In this document: one piece after another, positions 6,901 through 13,708 of the stretch | Position numbering within the stretch: the first letter of the stretch is position 1 | Layout: every line of letters begins with the position of its first letter | From: an uncultured Prevotellaceae bacterium | GTDB taxonomy: Bacteria; Bacteroidota; Bacteroidia; Bacteroidales; Bacteroidaceae | Length of the DNA stretch: 13,708 nt | Assembly: GCA_900315105.1 (NCBI GenBank) | Contig: OMXX01000120.1 | Coordinates: 1-13,708 of the forward strand | Reading direction: 5' to 3' | Notes under the pieces: generated by a model | Told to the model about the DNA's origin: nothing | What the model saw: the letters and a program-made list of their open reading frames with translations, nothing else | The model's database searches: none | Made by a program: the position numbers and the translations under genes

Positions 6901-9900
6901 GCTTTTGAGCATATACACGCTCATGGATATTTGAGAATACGCCAGACTCTTTTTGATCACCAAAGTGTTCCAAAAGCCAGTTTGACAATGTTTCTTCATC
7001 ATTTTCTGTTGATTTGAAGGGGAAGAATGGGTAAGTTAATTCCTTAGTAACACGGAATCTGTTAAAGTTTTCCTTACCAATATATCCATTCATACGAGGA
7101 CTATACCCACAGAATGTCACATCAACAACAACATTGTCTACTGGACATAAATAGCCCTTATCTATAAGCTGCAACTTAACTTTAGGTCCAAGCAGATCAA
7201 GCATATAGCCATGATGCTCTGAGTCAACGGACTCCAAAATATTTGAAGTTATAAAGTTCCATGCAGTTGTAAGAAGGGAATTAACATTAGCTATCTTTTC
7301 GTCATTAATGGTTTCAACTTCATTATATCCCAGAACTGCACATAATAGCAAGACCAATCTTGATTGATCTTCTTGTACTCCTGTTAGGGTCTGCCTTACC
7401 ATAGGCCACTTACTGACAGGGCGTCCATTCTTTTTCAAATCAGATTCTTTTGGATAGATTGCAGATGTAGTTGTATTCTGTGTTAGGAAATCTTTGTATT
7501 CACTTGAAATCATATAGTGTCGGCCACCTCGGATAAGATAATCAATACATATCTTTAAGAAATCCTGCCAGTCCTCGTTTTTACATCCCACAGCTGTAAG
7601 CAAGGCCGGACACTTTGAGCGTTTGAGATCTGGATAAACCAATCGAACAACCCCCATGTTTTCAAGAGAATTTGCCCGTTTGGGTATCCATCCAAACTGG
7701 TCAACCAAAAGTGCCTTAAGATACTTTGCAGGGTTATCATATTGGCTTTCTGCACGAGCATTTTTTAAGTGTTTAAACAACTTTCTAAAATCGGCGTTAT
7801 TCTCCAATGTCTGGCTTATAGAACCAAAATCAACTTCTGGTGCTTTAGGTATTTCATTTTCCCCATCTAATTTTGCCTTCAGGCGTGCCAACTCATCTTT
7901 CATCATCTTTGGTAGTTTTTCTACGGGCTGGGCAGTCAGATAATTGTAGAGTTGCATCTCGTCATCAGTTAATCCCTTAGGCTCTACTTTCTCGATACGG
8001 ATGTCCGCTAATTTATGGAAGATCGTAGAGCGAACCCACGAACGTTCCACATCTTGGTTCATTCCCATAGCAGATCTTGCAGAACCCTGTCTATTGTCTG
8101 TAAATGTTATGTATCTTTTGCCGTTATAAAGTATTTCTGCATCTTTATCAGACATGCCTTCTGCATTGTCTAACAATAAAGTTGAAAGAACACGCCCCAT
8201 TTGAGTTGCACTAACCCTGAGATAATCAAGTCTGGTTATGCGGTTGCCACAATGTGGACATAAGTCTGCATTAGTTTCATCATGGCGTAACGAAATATAA
8301 AGACGCTCCTTTTCTGCGTTTTCAGGAGCGATTTCAATTCGTCCTTTCTCATGATTGAATACATGTTTATCCTCATGGGTATGACGACGGAGACATCTTC
8401 TTATTGGCTTAGCAAAATAGAATGGAGTAAATCCATCATTCTCATTGCCCCTTGAGCTGTTTTCTTCTTGGATTTCCTCTGATTCAATTAGGTCGTCATC
8501 TCTATTTTCAAAGAACAAGCTATTATCAAGATCCACCACATTGGCATGCATACGAAAACCTTTTGACGTACTAGTCTCACCTACCACAATAATACCTCCA
8601 CAAGATGGGCATGTGGCTATTTCAAGAAGTTTTGACTTGCAAGTTGGACAATTCGTATTTTGATATGTTGTTAAGCTGCCAACTCCAATACGATATTTCT
8701 TATGGCGACTGCACTCTGAATTCACACATGCATAAACTCCGCTTATTGAGCGTACAAAGAAGTGTGCTCGTGAAGGGAGTAAAGCAATTGCACTCCCATC
8801 TTTAAGACTCAATCCCTCAACTTTATTGGCTAATGCGTCTATAAGATCAAGCGATTTCTCAATGTCTTTGCTAATATTGCGATCAAGCTGTTTTACTATG
8901 TCTTTGGTTGTAAGGACAGCAGAAGAATTAATCTGCTTCCTTATACGTTCAATGTCTGCAATACTAATATTACAGTTAAACGACTTGTTAATTCTATCTA
9001 TTCGTGATTGAGCAACTGCGTTGTCCATATCAGGAATGACTCGCTTACCCCCTATAATGACAATACTGTCAATAGGCTTTCCTGTAAGTTGTGAAACAAA
9101 TGTCTTTAACTTTAATTGGGTTGCAGGCTCTTTCTCGTCACCGATAGTGGCAGATGTCACTGCAAAATTAACCTGTTCAACAGTTACACCAAATGCATCG
9201 AGGACCCGTCGTAACTGCAAGGACAGCTCGGCAGCAGAAGAACCTGTATAAGTATGAGCTTCATCCAAAAGAATCCATTTTAATTTACCTTGTGACTTCT
9301 CCAAAATAGGTTTGTCTTCCGCCCTTACAAGCATATAATTAAGCATAGTCGGGTTAGTAAATAATACTTGCGGAGGAGTCTGTCTTATTTGTGGACGAGT
9401 AATTAATTGGGGAAAATATGGCGATGTGAAATTCGAACTTCTGTTCGTCTTTTCAGTATCTCCATTATATATAGCATACGTAACTTTGTTGGGGATTGCA
9501 TCACACCATGCATGTATACGCTTTTGCTGGCTTTTCATCAAAGCATTCAAAGGGTAAAGGAAGATAGCTTGTACGCAATCTTTTTCATTCCGTTGAGCTA
9601 TATCTTGTAATACAGGTATCATAAAGCATTCCGTCTTACCAGAGCCTGTTCCTGATGTAACAACTATCGTTTTACCTTTATCTGAAAGCATCGTCTTCCA
9701 GCTTTTGGTCTGATGTTTATATGGATGACGGTTTAATGGGAAACGTAGACTTTCGTCAATATTATCACTACTCAGAGCCTGGACAAAAGACTCTGAGAGG
9801 ATATTAAGCTTTGAGCAATGTTCTCCAAAAGTCTCTGCACTTTCCTCCCATGGAAAGATGGATTGAAACACAGGTTCAGAAAGGAGTGGCTCTTCTTCAG

Positions 9901-10012
9901 ATAAGATACGGCGCATATATTCCTGCTCTTTGCCTTTACCTCTAAACCATATTGATACCAACGAATCCGTTAGCATCTTTTTTGCAGATATGTAGAAATT
10001 TGAATAATTCAT
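3917..10012 (-). CDS. druE: Giant DEAH-box helicase with DUF1998-type zinc cluster, Druantia DruE-like
   Basis: This 2031-residue protein is probably the ATP-driven helicase/translocase of a Druantia type III anti-phage system. RecA domain 1 carries Walker A (TSGTGSGKTE, 119-128), YPLNAL (153-158), the Walker B box DEAH (250-253) and SAT (287-289). RecA domain 2 has TFTDNRQGSARSA near 637-648, then a roughly 300-residue insertion, then STTMEMGVDIGG (about 1072-1083) and QRAGRAGR (1101-1108). Cys pairs lie at 455/458, 468/471, 585/588, 1365/1368, 1382/1385 and 1479/1482. The DUF1998 hallmark is CNCERACTKCL with Cys 1620, 1622, 1626 and 1629. About 400 C-terminal residues match nothing I recognise. 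The ATG at 10012 lies 11 nt after the upstream gene. DUF1998 helicases also occur in DISARM and in the MrfA repair family, but the size and the partner favour DruE. Confidence 0.8.
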   Translation of the reverse strand: MNYSNFYISAKKMLTDSLVSIWFRGKGKEQEYMRRILSEEEPLLSEPVFQSIFPWEESAETFGEHCSKLNILSESFVQALSSDNIDESLRFPLNRHPYKHQTKSWKTMLSDKGKTIVVTSGTGSGKTECFMIPVLQDIAQRNEKDCVQAIFLYPLNALMKSQQKRIHAWCDAIPNKVTYAIYNGDTEKTNRSSNFTSPYFPQLITRPQIRQTPPQVLFTNPTMLNYMLVRAEDKPILEKSQGKLKWILLDEAHTYTGSSAAELSLQLRRVLDAFGVTVEQVNFAVTSATIGDEKEPATQLKLKTFVSQLTGKPIDSIVIIGGKRVIPDMDNAVAQSRIDRINKSFNCNISIADIERIRKQINSSAVLTTKDIVKQLDRNISKDIEKSLDLIDALANKVEGLSLKDGSAIALLPSRAHFFVRSISGVYACVNSECSRHKKYRIGVGSLTTYQNTNCPTCKSKLLEIATCPSCGGIIVVGETSTSKGFRMHANVVDLDNSLFFENRDDDLIESEEIQEENSSRGNENDGFTPFYFAKPIRRCLRRHTHEDKHVFNHEKGRIEIAPENAEKERLYISLRHDETNADLCPHCGNRITRLDYLRVSATQMGRVLSTLLLDNAEGMSDKDAEILYNGKRYITFTDNRQGSARSAMGMNQDVERSWVRSTIFHKLADIRIEKVEPKGLTDDEMQLYNYLTAQPVEKLPKMMKDELARLKAKLDGENEIPKAPEVDFGSISQTLENNADFRKLFKHLKNARAESQYDNPAKYLKALLVDQFGWIPKRANSLENMGVVRLVYPDLKRSKCPALLTAVGCKNEDWQDFLKICIDYLIRGGRHYMISSEYKDFLTQNTTTSAIYPKESDLKKNGRPVSKWPMVRQTLTGVQEDQSRLVLLLCAVLGYNEVETINDEKIANVNSLLTTAWNFITSNILESVDSEHHGYMLDLLGPKVKLQLIDKGYLCPVDNVVVDVTFCGYSPRMNGYIGKENFNRFRVTKELTYPFFPFKSTENDEETLSNWLLEHFGDQKESGVFSNIHERVYAQKPIFIAAEHSAQQSREDLDKYEKEFNEGQLNVLSCSTTMEMGVDIGGINEVVMNNVPPKPANYLQRAGRAGRRNESKALALTFCAPNPIGSYTWNHPYYPMTHNTETPLLKLESRQLVQRHVNALVFSDFVSQQGGIRVTSIIKDFFESTEGVTYYDQFLTHIDKIIGGQGENLDSTYQHLTRGTALANVAIGDAVYATKKDLVSVYNIYKIRLDSLNQSIEALRNEDGSGTAIRALEHQKDNFLKTALLTYLAENSFLPSAGIPTGLVECMLGVNTNGNYPTIHLSQAIAAYAPGSQVVKNEWIYEPAGIILKTKYDDNTSRYILQNCNRCGYTSIISGSAKNDCPKCGGHDTMHGIKDMSISEQRFTEVVEPAAFSVAWGTKPTRKMKGTGTLNFIQPVLLEMEPWEDKSSSAKMIVRCSTPKSEILFYNRGRNEFGYAFCPYCGRMESESGIDSTGSPLAGHKHMSNGLPCPGGSAGGSNIRRHVLLVGRYQTDFVELKFYNADNLLITDSETLYSLGVILSRKLTELLGVNDGEIDFGYNSNSHTIFIYDTALGGAGYSPLLREYKDVLLKMAYDTLKGCNCERACTKCLIDRRSQWYLNYLNRQKALKWLEIEFKSRIAPESVSSRIPDASYITSDFATELYQLTRNKDLNKLYFFVDNNYEDWQTKEFPYNRLINELRANAIDISFVLDNTIDIRACSPASRTIIMSALFTYNFSYCTDANFGSLRPLLSVTFNDGRTKTYFGENLNRYLAASWGSGDVYSTTSGMGLHYQSINSVEMLQNMAVDDGSIMFDTRIKEDCAISSLFNILLRNKPDKWNRIKTQFVNKSVEIEYSDRYLLTPLGCMLFAHFIAKLKQEFSIRISSIKVTVSFTSNVNTISSNPTKICESYRSRTCRNDFLKDSINEIVGITPTINEDGYISHERCITIKSDSEELCIRPDAGIAYGWKPNGRENLSCEDDDFRYNWDLDMNLYNQGKRTDGILYTISFSKR

Positions 10013-10023
10013 TGTATTAATGC

Positions 10024-13000
10024 TTATTTGTTTGAGATGAGTTTTACTGTTCTAAAATAAATTTCGCTATATGTTTCCTTGAAATACCTCCTGTAAAAGT
10101 TTACAACGCGAGCATGTTCCTTTCCATCTGGTTTAAATAAATCGATATGGTTCTTAACATCACAAGTATTTTCTGCTGCACACATGGCAGATTCAATCAT
10201 CACTCTATAGGATGCAAGCATACTCTGAGAGGGATAATAATTCCCGTTAAGAGTAAATCTGGCAATTGGTAAATCATTATTATTATCCGACAATCCTCTT
10301 ATTTTCATATTATAGTTTCTGATCTCAGATCTTGATATAGGATTGGCTTTTTCTAAATTATTACCAGCTATATAGGCTGTCAATTTAGAAGCAATATCAG
10401 TAGAAACAGTTGTATTAAACAGCTCCTGAATGAAGGTGAAAAAATCTTGGATTTTCCCCATCATCATCGGGAGAAGCGGCTGAGGAATCGTATCGAGGAA
10501 GGAGTTTATACTTTTCTCCCATATTTTTATTGGAATCCAATGTAATGCTATAACCAATTCTTGCTCAAAGCGATCTATTTCCATTGCAAGAACATCTTTA
10601 TATCCATTAAGCCACATAGCTATTATAAATGTTGAAAGAAGTTTCGGGCTTCGGGCTATGACTTTTAATCCATTGTATGTAGTAAAAGGTAAATCATAAT
10701 GGCTACAAATATCATATGCTTTGCATACTTTCAGCCAATGATCACCATTCATTATGTCTTCTTCGGATAGAAAATCATACCAAACCTTATTTAAGTTAAA
10801 AGAATGCAAGTCCCTCTCATCCTTGCAAAAGTCCTTTTCAAACCTATTGTAATACTTTGGGATTATTCTTCGTCTTGACTCTATTCCGGAAAAGACAATG
10901 ACTTCATTATACAAAAAACTCTCTGGAAACCCGAATGTATTTATAGAATCTGCCAGTCTTGTAAGTTTTACAGGACTAAAATCTCCAATCGAGACATCTT
11001 CACCAACGGGAATTGCGTATAAATCACCTTCATATTTAAATTTGGAAGTATCTTCTTCAGTCTCATCAGAGATGATGATATCTCCTTCGTTTATGGTCGT
11101 TTCTAATACAAATTGGCGTACATAAATCTCTTGCCCAGACACATTAAGTACAACCGAACTACTTCTGTCAAAGCTATTGGATCCGTAAAGATTAAACATA
11201 CGCAATATGAGGTCACTATAATCAGAGAGAGAGACTACACCTTCAATCACGTTACTTTGCAAGTGCTTTAAACTCTCGGTGCTTACAATTCTATCTGAAG
11301 AATAGGATACGTCAACTTTTCGACGAGTGTTTCCATGGCTAATGATAGAAAAGTGAGTTAGATTTGTAAAAGATATTATTTTCCCACTGGGTACGATATT
11401 ACCATCAACATCAGTAATAGTTATTCCATTAAAGGGAATAGCAATAGCCAGTTGAAGGACAGGATTCCCTGGGTTATATATTCTAAATCTGCAAACAGAG
11501 GGGCAAAAAGATGATTTCTTATCCCTGCTTATTTTCCAATGACTCGAACCTATATCGATTACATCCACATTATCTATTGGGAGGATTTTGAGTGACAGTA
11601 TGGAGACGCAATTACAGATAATCTCTGTTGAATATGCTGTTTCGTTACATGAGCTAAAATGCATATCACCAATTGCATAAAAGGTTTCTATCGTAGAGTG
11701 GCCATCTGGGAAATCAACCTTTATGTCAATTAGTCCGGGAGATGAGAGACAAGATGAATTCAAATGTTTCCATGAGTCATTTGCCGATGAATGTTTTCGG
11801 TATCTTGTTTTGCAATTAAAGACCCTATTTTTATCTTTATCATAAACACGAATAACCGGAACTTTATCTAGTAATTTGTAGTTAGATTCTTCTACCCATT
11901 TAATAAAGTTCCCAGAAAATTCTACCGAATAAGGTGTGAATTCATTAGTTAACAACAATTCTTCCGCGGTAGTTTTGTTAACCAATTCAATAGATTGTGA
12001 AAACTTTGTGCACAAAAAATATTGCTCGTTAATATGAATGGGAGCGGCACCTTCGCAACTCCAATCAGTTGAGAAGATGGCGATATTATCTTCAGATTTG
12101 GCGGTTTCGCTTTTACTGTAAACATTATCGTCAAGCATCTGGAATACTTGTGGTACATCAAAATTTGGAGGATAGCAACCTGCTATGGTAAGAAAAAGAC
12201 GGTCATCGTTGTCACAACGAACCTTAACTTCAACGACTGGTTCTCCTTTCCAAAGAATATCTTTGGAGACACCTACGGATATCCTAGTATAGGTTGCATT
12301 GACGATATTGCCTTCATCATCCCTGTTATTACTCTTACGGACGTATTTTCCAACGAGAGAACCAGAAACAAAGACATCAAATGAGTAGCATGTAGAAATA
12401 TCTAAGCCAGGAATAGAGTCAGAAGATATTTCCTTAACAACATCCATATTAACGAATAGTTGTCCCTGGTCGTTGCCGATTGTGTGTAGTTTCCAATGTA
12501 ACGACAATGGGCGTATTTTCCTTTCCCTCTTTGCACGCGTATATTCCTTTTTTAGGGATTTCGTAAGCTCTGCAAGTGATGCATCTGTATCATCATAAGG
12601 TAACAAACTGTTGTCGTCCGTAATGATTGCATGAGCAATTTGCATGGAAACATCATAGATGTTCTCATTTTTGAAAGCTTTGCCTAGATAGGAAATGCAA
12701 CCAAACTGTTGAATGATGGTGTGGTCATCATGATTCCAGTCATATCCAATGATGGAGAGTTCTCTCACAAGGCCCCTGAGAAAACGGGAATAACTTCCAA
12801 AATTACCATCACTATTTATGATATAGTTTACAGGAAGTCCTCCCTGATTAAGAAGGGTCCTGAAATATTCAGTTCCTTTTAAAGAATGAAGGAAGGTATA
12901 CCCATGTTTCTCTAAGGCTGAGCGAGCTGCCATAAAGAGATCTTCACCATATACTCTTCGCAATCCAATGCCCTCGGCAACGTCTTCTTTGGATGGGTTG

Positions 13001-13224
13001 TTCCCTTTATAGTCACGTCTCCACCATTCTGCATAACTCAAAGCAGCTTCTAAACCATACCTATTCAAATCATAGGGATGACTTCGAAGAGTCTGTTTAA
13101 GACTTTCGTATTCCTCATCTGTTAACTTGAACTTCCACAACGGATAATTCCGCTGTAGTTTTTCCATACCACGCGACTGCAAAATATTTAATAATGCAGC
13201 ATGTTCAGTTACATGTTCATTCAT
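10024..13224 (-). CDS. druH: DruH-like protein (STY4851/ECs_5259, YjiT-type), Druantia type III partner
   Basis: This protein of about 1066 residues is the likely second component of Druantia type III; its biochemical role is unknown. There are no recognisable catalytic motifs, membrane segments or signal peptide. The N-terminal ~230 residues look helical, with an ALSYAEWWRRDY segment (about 61-72) resembling the YAAEW-RR signature I recall from the STY4851/ECs_5259 (YjiT) family. The middle (about 240-780) looks beta-rich with repeated Ig-like or sandwich-style strands, and the last ~250 residues are helical again. Identification rests on that segment, on size, and on the position 11 nt before a DruE-like helicase. 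I chose the ATG at 13224. A TTG at 13245 would extend the protein by seven residues and start 2 nt after the WYL stop. Neither has a clear Shine-Dalgarno sequence. The gene is AT-rich compared with hsdM and hsdR. Confidence 0.7.
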   Translation of the reverse strand: MNEHVTEHAALLNILQSRGMEKLQRNYPLWKFKLTDEEYESLKQTLRSHPYDLNRYGLEAALSYAEWWRRDYKGNNPSKEDVAEGIGLRRVYGEDLFMAARSALEKHGYTFLHSLKGTEYFRTLLNQGGLPVNYIINSDGNFGSYSRFLRGLVRELSIIGYDWNHDDHTIIQQFGCISYLGKAFKNENIYDVSMQIAHAIITDDNSLLPYDDTDASLAELTKSLKKEYTRAKRERKIRPLSLHWKLHTIGNDQGQLFVNMDVVKEISSDSIPGLDISTCYSFDVFVSGSLVGKYVRKSNNRDDEGNIVNATYTRISVGVSKDILWKGEPVVEVKVRCDNDDRLFLTIAGCYPPNFDVPQVFQMLDDNVYSKSETAKSEDNIAIFSTDWSCEGAAPIHINEQYFLCTKFSQSIELVNKTTAEELLLTNEFTPYSVEFSGNFIKWVEESNYKLLDKVPVIRVYDKDKNRVFNCKTRYRKHSSANDSWKHLNSSCLSSPGLIDIKVDFPDGHSTIETFYAIGDMHFSSCNETAYSTEIICNCVSILSLKILPIDNVDVIDIGSSHWKISRDKKSSFCPSVCRFRIYNPGNPVLQLAIAIPFNGITITDVDGNIVPSGKIISFTNLTHFSIISHGNTRRKVDVSYSSDRIVSTESLKHLQSNVIEGVVSLSDYSDLILRMFNLYGSNSFDRSSSVVLNVSGQEIYVRQFVLETTINEGDIIISDETEEDTSKFKYEGDLYAIPVGEDVSIGDFSPVKLTRLADSINTFGFPESFLYNEVIVFSGIESRRRIIPKYYNRFEKDFCKDERDLHSFNLNKVWYDFLSEEDIMNGDHWLKVCKAYDICSHYDLPFTTYNGLKVIARSPKLLSTFIIAMWLNGYKDVLAMEIDRFEQELVIALHWIPIKIWEKSINSFLDTIPQPLLPMMMGKIQDFFTFIQELFNTTVSTDIASKLTAYIAGNNLEKANPISRSEIRNYNMKIRGLSDNNNDLPIARFTLNGNYYPSQSMLASYRVMIESAMCAAENTCDVKNHIDLFKPDGKEHARVVNFYRRYFKETYSEIYFRTVKLISNK

Positions 13225-13247
13225 CTTCGTTACGATTTTTGGCAAAA

Positions 13248-13708
13248 TTAACCGGCATCAGTGCAGCCATTCTTCCCTGAAACGTATTTTTTCAAGTTTT
13301 CTACAATTTTTCCTTGAATCTGCTGCCTATACCACTCCGGAGCAAGTACTTCTACATCTGGAATGAATGAGAAAATCTGCTGGTCAAGTTCCCTCGTTGG
13401 TCGTACTTGGATTTCTATTTCACAGTTGTTTTCGTCTACTATTTCCTGTGATTTATGGATGGGCTTGGACACGACATATGGAAAACGATTGTTTGAAAAG
13501 CGTAGCCTAATGGACTCTTTCTTTACATCGTCATTTGGAATTGTAGCACCCACCACGTCGTCAAAATATGTAGAAAAGTCATATTTCTCATTCTTCTTGA
13601 ACGGGAGAGTTGACTTTTTGAAACTCTTTATTCTGTCAAGTGCTAAGTTGCTGATCCTTCCTAATTCATCGTTCAAGCCATAGAGGAACCAACGTCCGTT
13701 GTACTGTT
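13248..13708 (-). CDS. WYL-domain transcriptional regulator, C-terminal part (start beyond the right edge)
   Basis: Only the last 152 residues are visible, read in frame from 13706 to the TAA at 13248. They begin QYNGRWFLYGLNDELGRISN and continue with LALDRIKSF, the characteristic second half of a WYL domain (RW-L-G--- then LDRI). A WCX-type C-terminal domain follows, with IQVRPTRELDQQIFSFIPD and VEVLAPEWYRQQI. WYL proteins usually carry an N-terminal winged helix and act as ligand-sensing repressors or activators. Many sit beside phage-defence genes, as in BrxR and CapW. The HTH would lie outside this window. A TTG within the frame (13676) is not the real start, since the domain continues upstream of it. 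The druH start follows after about 23 nt, so this gene probably leads the druH-druE operon and controls it. The tail KYVSGKNGCTDAG overlaps the flanking repeat. Confidence 0.87.
   Translation of the reverse strand, partial: QYNGRWFLYGLNDELGRISNLALDRIKSFKKSTLPFKKNEKYDFSTYFDDVVGATIPNDDVKKESIRLRFSNNRFPYVVSKPIHKSQEIVDENNCEIEIQVRPTRELDQQIFSFIPDVEVLAPEWYRQQIQGKIVENLKKYVSGKNGCTDAG
13261..13300 (-). repeat. Direct repeat flanking the druH-druE pair, right copy
   Basis: This copy forms the last coding stretch of the WYL gene, covering roughly ENLKKYVSGKNGCT. Its partner is 3865-3902, just beyond the druE stop. See the left copy for the alignment. The copies are not identical, so any duplication is not recent. 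Confidence 0.6.

Noticed and set aside
3917..10012. Assignment of the helicase to DISARM (DrmA/DrmB) or to the MrfA repair family
   Set aside because: No DrmMI/DrmMII-type methylase, DrmC phospholipase-like gene or mrfB-like nuclease adjoins it. The protein is far larger than MrfA, and its upstream partner fits DruH.
1..13708. CRISPR arrays, tRNA or rRNA genes, insertion sequences
   Set aside because: No regularly spaced repeats, cloverleaf-like sequences, transposase motifs or terminal inverted repeats were found on reading both strands.

Overview
The window reads as a defence island from a member of the Bacteroidota, probably Bacteroidales (Bacteroides/Prevotella type). Three things point there: a TAnnTTTG-type -7 promoter element, start codons without clear Shine-Dalgarno sequences, and the style of the WYL and HsdM proteins. 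This is inference; no taxonomic marker is present. Every credible gene lies on the minus strand, so the biological order runs from the right edge to the left.

Right part (13708 down to 3917): the C-terminal half of a WYL-domain regulator, its start beyond the window, is followed after about 23 nt by a ~1066-residue protein and then, after 11 nt, by a 2031-residue DEAH helicase with many zinc knuckles and a DUF1998-type cysteine cluster. Gene order, sizes and motifs match the two-gene anti-phage system Druantia type III (druH-druE). The tight spacing suggests one transcript with the WYL protein as its regulator.

Junction (3916 to 3593): directly after druE lies an imperfect copy of the last ~40 bp of the WYL gene, so the druH-druE pair is bracketed by a direct repeat. 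It overlaps the upstream part of a putative promoter region. The promoter candidate is followed by an unrecognised 57-codon gene whose TAG stop is in frame with, and directly abuts, the coding sequence of a type I methyltransferase.

Left part (3592 down to 1): a type I restriction-modification operon, hsdM-hsdS-hsdR, with gaps of 6 and 13 nt. HsdM appears to have lost its extreme N-terminus at the junction. HsdS is a complete two-TRD specificity subunit. HsdR runs off the left edge after its nuclease domain.

Together the window shows a regulated Druantia III-like module apparently inserted between a WYL gene and a type I R-M operon. The system types are known. The new observations are the flanking repeat, the small gene with its in-frame stop before a truncated HsdM, and the operon-linked WYL regulator.
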